Assembly (NCBI GenBank): GCA_023548195.1
Contig: JAJHZJ010000014.1
Coordinates: 12,624,718-12,688,717, forward strand
Direction: 5' to 3'
DNA length: 64,000 bases
From: Bettongia penicillata ogilbyi
Lineage: Eukaryota > Chordata > Mammalia > Diprotodontia > Potoroidae
The notes beneath the pieces were generated by a model, which did no database searches, was not told the DNA's origin, and was given only the letters and a program-made list of their open reading frames with translations. The position numbers were made by a program, and so were the translations under genes. Shown here piece by piece: positions 33,711 to 47,260 of the stretch. How positions within the stretch are numbered: position 1 is the first letter of the stretch; every line of letters starts with the position of its first letter.

Positions 33711-36700
33711 GCTTGTTGACTGACCATGATCAGTGTGTCTAAGGGCTTCTCCTCCCATTCAACTACCTTTACATAATTCCTCTCAGAAATTAAAGGCAAG
33801 AGCACTACTGGGGTCACTTTGTCCATTTTCCTGCTTCCTGTCAGGTAGACTTTTCTTTTATCCAGAGTGATGGCCTATATCCCGAGGGATAGTGTGTCTT
33901 AATCCTGAGAAAGGGGGAAAAAAAGAAGAAAATTGGGTGGTGGTATGGGGTGTAAGAAGAAGACACTCTGTGTGTATGTGGGCTTCCATGTAAGGTATGA
34001 TGATACCAGAAGCCAGATCATATGGCTGATGTACAGTTTGCAGTTACACACAGAAACTAGAGAGATATTACTAAGTAGAGTGGAGAGACCTTTGATCATA
34101 CCCTGAAACACCTGATCCTGTCAGCGCCAAAGTCAAATTCACATCATGTCATGATAATAATTATGGGTATGTTACCATTTGAAAAGACTTCATCAGAAGA
34201 TCATAGATTTGGAATTGTAAAGGGCCTTGGAAAGCAACTAATCTAGCATTCCCATTTTACAGATGAGGAAAATGAGAAGCAGAGCTTAAGTGACATGCCC
34301 AAAGTCACACAGCAAGTGTTAAGAGTTAAATTTGAACCAAGGTCTCATTTGAGCCTCACAACAGGTCCCATTTTGTGGATGGGAAAATTGAGCCTCAGAG
34401 AAGTTAAATGATTTGTCCAAAGTTACATAGCCAAGTCAGAATTTCTAGTATCTCTTTCCACTATGCTGAACTGCAGTCATGATTGTCTGCAACTGACACA
34501 AGCACGATTACCCACATATTCAAAGTATTCTAAAATTTGGAATTGAAAGGGACCTTAGAGTCTGGACAAACTCCTTGCTTAGAAAACTCAGGCTCGGAGA
34601 CAGAAGGACTCTCCCATTCACAGAAGAAGGGTGTGAGTGGAAGCACAAAGATGGGAAAGTACAAAACACTCTAAGGGCACAGAGAGAAGAGAAGGCAGTA
34701 ATGGAAAACAAGGCTAGAACAGTACAGTGACACCAGATTGTGGAAGAATGGGTGGCCTTGAACGCCAGGAAGACAGTTTGAACTTTACTCAATGGACAAT
34801 AAGGAGACATGTTTTTAGCAGAAAATTGACATGTGATCCATGTGTCATTTTATTTTCCTGGGCATCATAGAAACTACAAAAATATGGTGATTAACTTCCC
34901 CAGCCACATTCTATAATTTCCCATATACTAGAGAAGTATTCACCGCAGTGGACAAAAGATATTCTGCCAAGTTAGTACCTGAGTCTTCTTCCATAGATAA
35001 TGATAGCTCACATTTCTAAAGTCTTTATAGTTTATAAAATATTTCAAATACATAATGTTATCATATTAGATCCTTTTAACAACCCTATAAGTTAAATAGT
35101 GCAAATATTATCCCTATTTTACGGATAGGGAAATTGAAGTTCAGACAGCCAATGTGATTGAAAGCCACATAGTAAGTTTATAAAATAGCTAGGATGAGAA
35201 CCCAGATTTCTTGATATTTTTTGAATACCAGCTTAGAAACCAGAGCATAGGTCCTATTAATCAAATAGCTCCCCTTCTCTGAACCCAGCTCTGTACTCAG
35301 TACTGCTGAGCAGAAATGATGGGAGGACAAGATTTTGGCCCTGTTCTGGCAACTGGCAGACTATCTTGGGAGACAAGATTCATATTTGTAAAAACTAAAA
35401 TAACATAAGGGCAACAAAAGAAAGGTATTTGATGACCAGTGCTTGATGAGGGATCAGAGAATGAATCCTACAGAGAGGAAAGAAAGGCTCCAGTTCCCTG
35501 AAACAAGGGTGTAATGCTGTGCTTCCAAATCTGAGATCCAAAGCCATGCATTGCATAAATCAATATGTGCCCCAAGCATTGCCATTTTGAGTTTTCTCTA
35601 TGTTTACCAAATATGCATTGAATACACTAGTTCTGTCAGCTTGTACAATTTTTTTAATGTTAGAAGAGGTTTTGATACTTGAGTTGGGTAAGCTGAGGAC
35701 CTGGGTTCAAGTCCTGAACTTTAGTATCTGTGTGACCTTAAATCACTTTCCTCTCAATTTCCCCAGTTGTAAAATGAAAGGGTTAGATTAATGTTCTCAA
35801 AGCACTCTTTCAGTTCTCAGGTTTTGATTTCATTACCTACCAAGATGGGTGGAAAAGGAGCCTGATAAACATCTCTTCTAATTCAGTGACATAAAATTTT
35901 TTCAGATTCTTTTTTTCCCTCCCTGACAAGGACTAGGGAAGGGACCAGGCTAGGAGTACTTTTAGCAGAGCGCGTATCAGTCCCCGTCACACTCTCCTGC
36001 CCCCAGGCCTTTCTGTGTACGTCTTATCCACCCACACCACATGACTGTTGTTGTTTGACAGAGCCTGGTCATGAGTCCACATCCTGTTATGAAACTTACA
36101 ACTCCCTCAAATCGATCTGACCCTAAGATGTTTTTTTGTTTTTCTTACCAACTTCCTAAGCTGAGAACTAATGGAGGTCACTGACAAATAAGATTTCCAA
36201 GTGTATTTTCTTCCCCTTCTGAACCCTGATGGTTGAGTCATGCTTCAAAATTGTTTTGGAATGAAAACGGAATGATAAGTCCGAGGAGGGAGATTATGGC
36301 AAGGGGGAAGGGAACAAGGGATATGGGGGAAGGATCATATGATCATAAGATTTGGAGCTCAAAATATCTAGAACCTTAGAGATTATATAACCCAAACCCC
36401 TTATTTTACAAATGGGTACATTAAGATCTAGAGAGGGGATAGACTCGAGAGAAGAGGTCAGCCAGAAAGCAGTAAAAGAGGATGAGGTAAGGGGAATAAA
36501 AGGGAATAGGTTTATGGGGCAAACAGCACTTAGGCCAATATGCAAGCAGACAATTCATCCCCCAAATTTTTCCTGTAGTCCCTCAAGTCTAGGGGATACT
36601 ACAAGATCTGAACTACAGTCTTGATCCATTTTCCACAGAAAAAAAGGCTCAAGTCATTGGAGTACTCTCAGCCCTTGGAAAGGATAAGGAGCAATAATCA

Positions 36701-36959
36701 TGATCCCAACATGCCAGTATGCTGGGGCAACTAGTAGATAATCAAAACAGTCACAAACTGAGCCAAAGAATGGCTCTACTTCCCTACATGAAGCAAAAAG
36801 ACTTGCCCGTTTTTCTCTGAGCTTTAAATGAACTGAAAGATCAATATGAGTCAATGGTGTGACAGCGATTAAAAATATTGATGTTATCCTACAGTAAGTG
36901 ATTACGTTACAGAGGCGCAGAGTTCAAGTGAGGAAAGTTTTGCTCCACTCTATCCTGGC

Positions 36960-37400
36960 ACTTTGTTGTTATTGTTGTAACTAAGGTACCATGTTCAGTT
37001 CTAGGCATCACAAAATGGAAGCTGTCCAGAGTGGACAGGATGGTGAGAGAAATGGACCACATGCCACAAGACTATTTTCAGGAACTGGAGGTGGTTAGCT
37101 TAGAGGAAAGGAGGCAAGGAGGATGTCCGGTGAAAAAAGGAATCAGACATAGTTCTACTTTGCCCCAGAAGGCAGAACTAGGAGCAATACTGACGTTTGA
37201 AAGGCTAATTCAGGAACAATGTATGGAAAAGTGAAAAGGTTTCCTAATGATTGTTCAGAAGCAAACTGAACTGCATGAGGATGGGGGTGGGAGTGGGGGA
37301 GAGGTTCCCTTCTTTGGAAGTATTCAAGCAGAAGCTTATTGTAGGTGTCTCCTGATCTGCTTTGAATTGGACTAGAAACTCTGATTCTATGAGACATAGA
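36960..37400 (+). repeat. CR1/L3-type LINE remnant
   Basis: 'accatgttcagttctaggcatcacaa...ggacaggatggtgagagaaatgga...ggaactggaggtggttagcttagaggaaagg' and 'gaggttcccttctttggaagtattcaagcagaagc' fit the order of a CR1/L3 tail. Similar pieces are at about 42630-43000 and 56880-57430. Confidence 0.55.
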
Positions 37401-38119
37401 TCAGTCTTGTTAAGATTTTGTGGACCAACACTCCCTCACTGCAGGAACCAAAAAAGAGACATGCTGAAGAAGTAAAGCAGGGAGATAAAAGGTTATATGG
37501 CTCTAACGCTCAGGAAACCAACTTCATTCGGCTTATCTATCTGTAGCTCTTCCAGAGCAAAAAGGAAAAAATCAGTATATTTAGGTCTGGAAGGAACTTC
37601 AAAAATGGTTGAATCTAACAAACTTATTGTATATACGTTTGGAAAATGTAAGGGAAATATTCCCTCAAGAGAATGTAAGCTCCTTAAAGGCAGGTAACAT
37701 TTTGCTTTAGTCTTTGCATCCCCAAGGTCAGTAAAACAGTGTCTTACTCATAGCAGGTACTTAATAAATGTCTGTTGAATAGCTCACATTTTTACCTAAA
37801 GTTTATAAAGCATCTTCACATACAAAAACCATGTGATGTGTGTAGTGTAAGTATTAATATCCTCATTTTATACTGAGACATATAAAAGGAAAATGATTTT
37901 TCCCACCCAGTGTATTGAAGGTAGGAAGTGTCAGAGTTCAGATTCCATTCCAGGCCTCCTAATTTCAATACATTTCAATTCAATTCTGAAAGTATTTATG
38001 AAGTACCTACTGAATGTCACTGCTAGGCATTTGGGACACAAAAAAAATATACATTCTTAAGGGAGCTACTAGAATTTTCAATCTACATTCAAATGTATTG
38101 CTTACTTCTCTATTACTGG

Positions 38120-38990
38120 ATTGTAGGTTCATGGGCTGGTAGGCTCTATTCTCCTGAGTTCCACGGTTATAGATGCCTGGGTCCTTACAGTCTTGGTTCC
38201 TAGGCTTCTAGGTTCCTGGGCACCTGAATTCTTGGGATACTAGCTTCCTAGACCTTTGGGTTTTAGGCATTCTGGGCTTTAGATTTCTGGACTCTGGGAA
38301 ACTGAGTCCCTGACTTTTGAGGCATCTGAGCTTTCATACTAATTTGGAACTTTTAGGTCCCTGTGTTCTAGATTCCTTGGTTCTGCATTCCTAGTCTTCT
38401 ATATTTTTTGGTTCTGATGAATCTAAGACTCCTAGATTATAGCTTTATGGTATTTAAGCTCCTGGGTTCCTAGGCAACTGACTCTAGGTCAACTGAATTT
38501 GAGCTCTGGGCTCTATGATTTTTAGAACTCTAAGGTTCCTAAGTCTCTGGGCTCCTATGACCTTGCCTCCTGGGATCTGAGAAGTTGGATTTTTATATTT
38601 CCATGTTCTTAAAACTTTTTAGTCCCAATATTTTAGATAAAATGTTTCTGGACTCCTAGGTTCTTAGGCTCCTAGATTCCTAGACTCTGTCCTGGGATTG
38701 GGGATACTGGATTCTCTCTGGAGTATCTAGGGTTTCTATTCTCCTGAGTTCTGACCTATTGGCATTTGAGAATCTATGATCTGAATTCCTGAATTGCTGG
38801 CCTACTGAATTCTTGAATTCTGGATTCTAAACTTCTGGGTTCTTGAGTTATCATACTCCTAAACTCCTGGGTTCCTGGAATCTGGGTTCTGAAGTCTTGA
38901 TCTCCTAGCTTCTGGATTCCTATGCCCTTGGACTCCTGGATCTTGGGACCTAGATTCCTGCTTCTGTGATTTGGAGCTCCTGGATTTCAA
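38120..38990 (+). repeat. 870-bp degenerate short-motif repeat, switch-like
   Basis: The whole stretch is made of loosely repeated words of about 8-10 bases: CCTGGGTT, TTCCTAGG, CTCCTAGA, TTCTGGAC, CCTGAATTC. It is T/C/G-rich on the plus strand, with about seven AGCT tetramers. It is not a clean tandem repeat. It resembles immunoglobulin switch DNA and the 'like-switch' repeats described in the mammalian IGH 3' regulatory region. It encodes no protein. The alternative is an unremarkable degenerate satellite. Confidence 0.6.
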
Positions 38991-38999
38991 GGGGAATAC

Positions 39000-41900
39000 A
39001 GAGAATATTATTCACGGAGCCAGTTATTCCCTTCCCTTCTTTTCTATAGGTTCTCGTTCTCTTCATCTCTGTCACAGCCTCCCCATTTCCCAGGTCAGAT
39101 CACACTAAACCTTCAACATCACACTCAGGACCAAGGTTATCTTAAGATACGTATAAAATCACGTCTTATCTGAGTATGGTATTCTGTACACAATGGCTAT
39201 TTAATAAATCTTCTTGAAAGAATGAATGAATGACTAGATCCTAATTCTTTGGGCTAGCAATCAAGGGTCTCCACAATTAGTCACAACTTATCTCTCTTAA
39301 ACCATAGGTCAATCTCCCCTCCCTCAATCAAGTCAATCTTCTCATGGACTCCAACACACCAAACTCATTTTCTCTTTATGCTCCCCTCTACTCTCCATTC
39401 TCCTCCTACCCAAGTCCGATTTCTCCTTAATTCCATCCTGCTCTGATCTCACCTATGTCTGTACTCCCAGCCCACAATCTGGAACCTCTTTGTTGTCACT
39501 CTAGAGCAGGCTTCAGAAAGAACATCTAATTCAGCCTCCTTCACTTTGCAAATGGAGAATCTGAGGTTTCTGGAGGTGAAATGAGTTCTGTAAGGTCATA
39601 TGGCCCTGAGATGGGAAACAGTAGCAGGTACTCTGACTATAAATCCATCCTTCCTTCTTTGTACCACACCATGTTGCCTCTCAAAGTGTCACAGAAGTTT
39701 GGAAGAGGCTTGATTCTAAACTATACCTACACAAGAATCCCTTCTGCAATATCCTGACAAAAGGCCTATGACCAGAGATCTCCAGTAATGACAAACTCAT
39801 CTCAGTACCTAGTGAAGCAACACAAACTAATGAGATTTTGAGCAGTTTAAAATACTCCGAAGCTTTTTAGTATTTCAAATTGAAATTTGCCTTCCTGCAG
39901 CTTTCCTCACACAGATCCTAGTTCTTCCCTCTGAGGTCCGTCAAAATAAATCCATTCTCTTCTCCACAAGACAGACTTTCAAATATCAAAGACAGGTCTT
40001 TGAGAATAGAAAACCTTCTATTCTCCAACATAAACACACTAGATAGTATTCAAAGAAAGGCAACCATGATAAAAAAAATTGCAAAAATAATAATTGCTCA
40101 TAGTCATATGTAACTTACATAAAGAGCAACTGTTAGTTTTGGAGGTTTTAGATAATACTTTCTCAAAAACCACCATGTGAGGTAGGTGGCACAGCAATTA
40201 TTATTGCCATTTTACAAATAAAAAAACTAGCCTCAGATCCTCAATGACAAAGAAAGTAAGTAGCCAGTGCAGAAGAGGACCCAGTGATCTCTCCACTTTA
40301 CCAGACTGCCAGCAATGCACAAATTGAAAGAAGAAGCTGAGGGCATTTAGGCTGAACAAAAGAAGGGGAAACATGAAAGAAGAAGCTGAGGGCATTTAGG
40401 CTGAACAAAAGAAGGGGAAACATGAAAGAAGAAGCTGAGGGCATTTAGGCTGAACAAAAGAAGGGGAAACATGCTCACTCTCTTCAAATATTTGAAGGTT
40501 TGTCATGCTCTGTATATGATTCTTTCTATAACTTCCAGTTAAATGACATGAAAACTCATAGAGAAACCAAGATCCCTCACATATACCCTAGCAAATATCT
40601 AAACAGAGCCAAGGACTGTGGTGAAAAGAAGTCAGTCCCTCCTATAAAATTTACAAACTAAATACCTAAAGAGTTCCACAAATCTGAGTCTTCAAAAAAC
40701 AGAGACAGGATTTTCACCCTACCTTGTCCAATCCACAACTTTGTAGTTCCATGATGAATTTTTATATATAGCTTTCAGTAATTGCACTCTCAGAATAATT
40801 GTAACAAACTCAATTCTTATTAATTAGGTAGTGGTATAGTGAGAAGACTGAGAGTCAAAATATCCAAGGTAGAGTCCCCCACTCTAATACTTAAATAGCT
40901 ACATAACCTGAGGGAGTTGCTTCCCTTCTTTCTGGTCCTGTCTCCTTTTATGTAAAAATGATCTCTAAAATTCTTCCAGTTCTTATATTCTGTGATCCTA
41001 TAAGAGAGAATGAGTTTGCACCTGACTTTATCTATCCCATAAAGCTGCTATTGTAGGATAGACATTTATGTATAGCAACGAATGCTTGCTCTTTTAGATT
41101 GATTGTGACAAACTCTTGCCTCATCAGGTAAAAATCCCACCTGATTATCTCTGCAGCTAAACATACAAAATCCCAAAATGCAATTACTAAATAAGTTAGA
41201 TATCTTTTTGTAGAGCTTCTGTCTCCCTGACATCTCTTCCAGTTTTCAGGGTGGAAAAGATAAAGAAAGAGAGGCCAAGTAAATTCTTATTGGATTAAAC
41301 TAAATGGAGCTGAATTAATATGGGTTGAATTGAATTGAGCTGAATTAAACTGAAGAGCAGACATTGTATGAGAGATTGGGAAGGAGGAAAGGACAGTGGA
41401 GTCTAACTCACAGCATCCAACCTGGACCCATATAAGAGAAAAGAGAAGAATTCAGACAAGTCTGGTATTCACAGAGTGGGAAAGACTCAGTATTTAGGAT
41501 ATTCATATCCTGACAGGGCCCAGACATGAGATCTTTACTGTATCATAAAAAGTTATAGGTAGCCAAAACTAGGTAAGTAAAAGGTAGTCAAAGCTTTAAA
41601 GTCTCAAAAATTTTATTTTATCAGTTGAGAAAGCTAGGAGTATGAGCAGATCCTAATGAACTGATTTTAACTAAACTCACAAAGAACCAATTGATAAATC
41701 AGATACCAATTCATTAACATATTTGGGGAATAGTTCTAACTCAAAAATTAGATTCCAAGTTTTTCAGACTTTTCTAAGCGTTACATTATTGTACAAAATG
41801 TGGCAAATATTCTAAACAACAATTCATTTGAAAAAGATGGGTTAGTGATCAATGAGTCAACACTGTAATATGGATGAATGTGTGTATGCATGAAATAGTG

Positions 41901-43690
41901 AATGAAAAATATTTATTAAATGCTTATTATTTACAAAGCACTGGAGGAAGATACAAATAAAAATAAAAATGACAGTCCCTGCTCTCAAGGAGCTCACATT
42001 CTAATGGGGGAGACAACACATACAGGTTTAGGCTACAAGTTAAATGGAAAAGCTCAGTGATCCTTAAGGTGTAGCAACAAGGGAAATAAATGGTAATGCA
42101 TCTTCTCTAGTAACATTTCCATTAATAAAACCATATCTAAATCTCATGTTGAACCATTTGATGATTTTTAGTATCAAATTTTTTTTGGTGTTGGCCTTCT
42201 ATAGCTATTGCTCTGAAAAAAGAAGGCTACATGGCATCTGTGGAACAGTTGCTAGGTCCAGTTTCCACAAGGATAGCTCCACGATGAGGACAGTTTCTGG
42301 AGCAGCCTGATAGTAGGGGTCAGTGTCAGGTGAGGCAGGGCACTGCTGCTCTTGGGGCCTTTTGGTTTAACCTGCCCATCCATGGCAATTGTTTAGTAGA
42401 GATGTTGGTGGTAATAGGAACTGTGGTCCCCTCTCCCAGATGATGGCTTGGGGAGGGGAAGAGGGTTCAAAGTAGAAGCATCAGTCTGGCATCACTACTG
42501 TTCCTGGGGCCCTTGGACTTATCTACCCATCCACTGGACAGCAGACCAAGAGAGCTAGTGTGAACCCAGGCTGCATTGAGAAACATGGTATTGCAGGAAT
42601 AAGGAAGCATTAATTCCACTAAACTCTTCTCTGATCTAGGTTGTTGTATTCCATTCAGGGTATCACATTTTAGGAATGAAATTGGTAAGCTTGAGAATAT
42701 ACAGAGGAGGACAAAGAAGGTGGTGAAGGACCTTGAAACGATGTGGTACATATGAAGTTCAGTTGACAATGCCAGGTATATGCTATAGCATAAAGAAGAA
42801 AAGTCTTAAAGTATTTAAAATATTATCCAAAACTTGAAGCAATGTGGAAGTTGTTGAAAAGCAGACTCAGATCTAATGCCCAGAAAACCTTTCTAACAAT
42901 TAAAGCTATGCAGACATGAAATAGGTTGCCTCATAGTACCCCTTCACTGGAGGTCTTTAAGCAAAGGATAGATGTCCACCTGCTAAGTACAACATATAGG
43001 ATATCTTTTTCACTTTATGGATTTCATTTATGGATTAGACTATATGGCCTCTGAGCTCTCTTAAAAGTAATTCCACGTAAGGGATGTTTCTATTGAAAAA
43101 GTTAAGTTGAAGTTTATACTCCCAGGGCCCATTGGCCTCAGAAGGAGGTACTGACCCTGGAACAAAGGAGAACGGAGAAGGCTCAATGTCCTAACACCCA
43201 AAAGTCCCTTCCATCCTTAGCAACTCTATAACTTGTTTATTCTATTTAAGAATAAGGAAGCTTTTAGGGTGGATATGTCTGAGGCTCACTTTTGCCTGTA
43301 GCCCCCTCCTAACCAGGGCATTTTTGTACAGTGATGCCCTGACTTTTCTCTGAACTTAAATGCTGAAGGGACCAAAGATCCATTCCCTACAGAACCCAGG
43401 TTGACAAGGTCAGTTGTAAAGCTATGAGGAATTTACTGCAAGCAGCAAGATAATGAACATAAAGCTTCCATAACCTAGACTGAAATGTCCCCTTACTCCC
43501 TTGAAGAACTCCTAATACCCCGCTATACACATAACCTAAACCCTTGCAAAGTTCAGTCTCTCCCTACAACCTGGTCTAGGATACCAACACATTCCAACAA
43601 AAGTTCCTTATTGCCCCTCAAACCTGGGACCTTACACTCCCCCCACCCCCCATCACTATCATTCTCCTGTTTCCTCCATCTCACCTCCAG
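39000..43690. other. gene-free, mixed repeats
   Basis: Contains old SINE pieces (about 39510-39680), a 49-bp triplication (40326-40472), L2-like text near 41900-42010 and a CR1/L3 piece near 42630-43000. Around 42341-42560 two diverged copies of a roughly 145-base segment follow each other. No gene is supported. Confidence 0.5.
40326..40472 (+). repeat. 49-bp tandem repeat, three identical copies
   Basis: The 49-base unit starting GAAAGAAGAAGCTGAGG and ending GGGGAAACAT is present three times head to tail without a visible difference. The copy number is probably polymorphic. Confidence 0.95.
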
Positions 43691-43930
43691 CTCCGAAACA
43701 GCCAACAAACAAGGTCACGTGGGCAGCCCCATGGTGAGGACCTCACTAAGGGTTTGCAAATCTGTTTCTAAAAATTCTGAGAACAGAAACTTCTGCAGGT
43801 GGGAGTAGGGGATTGGAAAGTCCCACCTCACCCACAGAGGCACCTGGGGAATTTACAAGGGGGATGGGGTAGTCTGCAGGTGGGGCTTCTACGTGGGGGG
43901 AAGGTAGGAGAGAAACCTATGCTTCCCTAT
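43690..43930 (+). promoter_or_regulatory. candidate B-cell enhancer: E-boxes, NF-kB, octamer-like
   Basis: Within 190 bases there are a CACGTG E-box (43716-43721), an octamer with one mismatch, TTGCAAAT (43754-43761), three E2A-type E-boxes (CAGGTG at 43796-43801 and 43877-43882, CACCTG at 43841-43846), an NF-kB site GGAAAGTCCC (43815-43824) and a weaker kB-like GGGGAATTTAC (43846-43856). The DNA is richer in GC than its flanks and no repeat is recognised in it. E2A, NF-kB and OCT sites together are typical of IGH 3' enhancers such as hs1.2 and hs4. This is the densest such cluster I found in the window. Confidence 0.5.
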
Positions 43931-45719
43931 CCAAAGGAGAAGATCCTAGCTCACTTTGATTTGGACACTAAGGCTGAATCATTTCCTTTGATCATTTAGT
44001 AAATATTCTCTGAGTGCATGTAATCAAGAAGCTTTCAAGTCACTTTTCTGCCATCTCCAAGAAGGCTTCACAGGCCTTAAGGGGAAATGCAGGAGAGATA
44101 CAAATAGTTATAACACACAGGTCATAAAGTTCATAAAAGATGCCTTCTTTTTTTACCCAGACATTAGGGTAAGGGCAAGGACAAGACACTCCAAAGGCCC
44201 AAAGGAAGGAGGGGTTATATCCAGCCAGGGAATCAGAAAAGGAGGAAGGAGGAAGCCCTGAGCTGGTGGATAATGTGCAGAATCTCCAGAAATGTAGAAT
44301 GTAAGCTCCTCAAGAACAGAGACAATTTCAATTTTTGTCTTTGTATCCCCTGTGCACAATCCTAAAACATAATAGGAGTTCAATAATTAAATTGAATTGA
44401 TAGATTCCAGATCAAAGGAATAGATTGAACAAAGAGACTGGACTCACAAAACAGCAAGTACTTAATACTGACTGGCACAAAGAATACCAAAAGCAGGTAG
44501 CATGAAAATAAACTGGAAAAGTAGGCTAGAGGCCAACAACGTCAAGTACTGGCTCCATTACTTACTAACTTGGTAATAATATATCTTCCTTCCTGGATGT
44601 TGTAAGGAAAACGCTTCTTACCTGGACTATTGCAACAGTTTCATAACTGGTCTCCCTACTTTCAATCTTTCCCTTTCCAGTCTTTCACGTAAAATAAAGT
44701 TTCTAATGCTTGTCTCTCAACATTATTTTTCTGAGAAACCTTCAGTGCCTACATATTGCCTATAGAATTAAAATACAAATTCCTTAGCCAAACATTCATG
44801 ATTATTTCAAAGTAAAATTTGGAGCAAAGATTTTAGAGCTGAATAGGACTCTCCCTAGTTCAACATTTTCGTTTTTCAAATAAAGAAGCTAAGGAATGTA
44901 TAGAAAAGGGTCCCAGGTAATTGAAAATAGTATAGGCCATCATTGACTGTTGAGTTTATTTGGACTCTCAGTGAACACATAAATTTAGAACAAGAAAGGA
45001 CAAAATCATCTGCCCAAACCCTTCATTTTATAGCCATATAGGTCATATGACTCACCAAGGTCACAGATAATACAGATCCCGAATTTTCTACCTCTAAAAT
45101 CACTGCTCTTTGTACTGTACCATGTAATGTATAGGCTCCAGCTTACCTTTCCAACATTATTTATCTCCTGTTTTGTTCTCCTTCATATTCCCTCAAGGTC
45201 ATCTGATCTCATATCCCTTCTTCACACTCTTATTTTCATACCTTTGATCATACTGTTTTTCCCACTCAGACTACACCAAATCCTATTTCTCCCAGTCTTT
45301 CATAACCACCCTAAATCTTACCTCCTCTAGGGATCACTTCCCTTTCTACCCCAGTCCAGTGACCTCTCTCTGCCACTTCCTGTGTATTCTTGGACAAGTC
45401 ACTGGACATCTTTGGACCTCTACTTCCTCATCGATAAAATGAAGGATGATATCTGAGGTCTCTTCCAGCATAGAAATATGTTTCTATGAGCACTGAGTCA
45501 GAACCACATAATCCAAAATTTTTTCATATAGTATTTTGTGCTGTTTCCTGACATGCACACACACACACACACAGACACGCACACACACACATCTCCTGTC
45601 TTCTCCCAGTTTGTGAGTTCCTTGAGGACAAGTGCTAAGTCTATTCCTCCCATGTCTTTCCCTGAGAGATTTTGAATTTCCTGACTCTAAGGCCCAGGTC
45701 AGTCATAGATTCTTAGTTC

Positions 45720-47260
45720 GAAGAAACCTCAGAGGCCATCTAGTTCAGCCCATAGTTGAAAAAAGATTCCCTCTACAACATACCTAACAAGTGATTATCT
45801 AGCATTTGAGTGAAGCAAGGGGGAATCTACTACCTGCTCAACTTTTGGACAGCTCTAATCATTAGAAAGCTTTCTCTTACATCAAACTTATGATTGTCTC
45901 TGCAACTTCAGTCCAATGTTAATAGCTCTCTTCTCTGGTCTAAGCAATACAAATTTAGTCTACTTCATGTTACAACCTTTCAGATTCTTAACAATAGATA
46001 TCATTTTCTCCACCCCACTTCCCTCTTAAGTCTTTACTCTCCCAATTTAAAAATCTCTAAGTCTTGTAAAAGGCCTTGTATACCATATTTTCCAATTCTT
46101 TCATTACCCTAGTCACTTTCTGCACACTTTTCAACTTAGCAATAGCAAGATTATTTCTCCCTTGTACTATTTCATCCTTAAATCTTCCTTGGATCTGGAC
46201 CTTATGAACTATCTAGCCATACTTATTTTATGCCTCAAACTCAAGTGTAAGGCTTTATATTTTTCTTTATTAAATTTATCCTGTTGGATTAAGTACAATG
46301 TTCTAATCTATCAAGATCTTTATGCATCCTAAATCTGGCAGTCACAAGTGAGTATTCCTCTCAGATTTGTCATATGCAGAATTAATCATTTTGTGTACTT
46401 ATCCCAGTTATTGATGTTTACTTGATATGTGACCTTGGACAAGTTAATTACATTCCTCAAGCTTCAGTTTCTTCCCCTTTTATACAGGACGACATGTCTT
46501 CTAAGGTTCTTCCCAGCTCTTAGAGCTATGATTCTATGAAAAGTTGACAATGAGCTATACATTACTATTTGGGGAGTTGGACTATACAACCTGTTCCAAA
46601 TGAACCTAATTTTACTTATCTAGCTTATATTTTTTTTCCATTTCCTCACAAGAATAGCATGAGAAACTCTGTCAAAGACTTTGATAAAACTTCAACAAAC
46701 TACATGTATATGTGTGTATATGTGTGTATATGTGTGTATATATGTATACACACACACACACACATATATATATATATGGAGAGAGAGAGAGAGCATGCCT
46801 CTGATCTACCAGTCTAGTAGCCCTATAAGAAAAAAAGAAATGTGACTAGCCTGAATCGATTTGTTAATAACAAAGCCAGGTGATCACTGCCTCCAACGTT
46901 AGTTGAGAATTTTTTTGATAATTTTGATAATGCATTCTAAAATTTTTCCAAAAGCCAAAGTCAAACTTATTGGCAAATGTGTCTAACATGTTTTGAATAT
47001 CAGGACAGTTGCCAATTCTTTGTTACTTCTCCCTTTGGCATATCTCCCATTCTGCTCAACTTTTCAATCACACCTCCTAATTATTTCTGTGTCCTGGGAG
47101 GTCATGTACCTAGGCCTGGTGACTTGATCAAGAGCAGCTAAGTACTCTTTGACAAGTTGCTACTGAGATAACAACTTCTCATTCATGTTTGTTCTGTTTT
47201 TTCAAGTCTGAATATCATTCTCTTTACAGAAAACAAAAGCAAAATAAGAGGTAAATAGCT
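45720..47260 (+). repeat. CR1/L3-type LINE remnant with inserted microsatellite
   Basis: 'ctaagcctcagaggccatctagttcag'-like start, then 'catgagaaactctgtcaaagactttgataaaact', then 'ctctgatctaccagtctagtagccctata', then 'tttccaaaagccaaagtcaaacttattggc' and 'ctaggcctggtgacttgatcaagagcagctaagtactct'. It is the second long copy of the element seen at 9.1-10.9 kb. A TG/TA/CA microsatellite (about 46706-46790) lies within it. No intact frame. Confidence 0.65.

Larger units (their letters stand above)
31040..36000. other. gene-free, repeat-rich
   Basis: SINEs at about 31830-32055 (sense), 34195-34345 (antisense), 34370-34450 (antisense) and 35670-35830 (sense), with AT-rich DNA between. A truncated L1 3' end (A-rich, 'aattttgaactcaaaatcttataaaaatgaatg') lies near 33580-33710. 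No gene is supported. Confidence 0.5.

Noticed and set aside
35930..36250. Unique-looking segment with GC-rich patch as an enhancer
   Set aside because: It appears free of repeats but I found no cluster of B-cell factor motifs, only scattered single words.
39000..43690. Possible second constant gene downstream of the switch-like repeat at 38.1 kb
   Set aside because: No frame on either strand shows the paired Cys/Trp pattern of an immunoglobulin constant domain with flanking splice sites.
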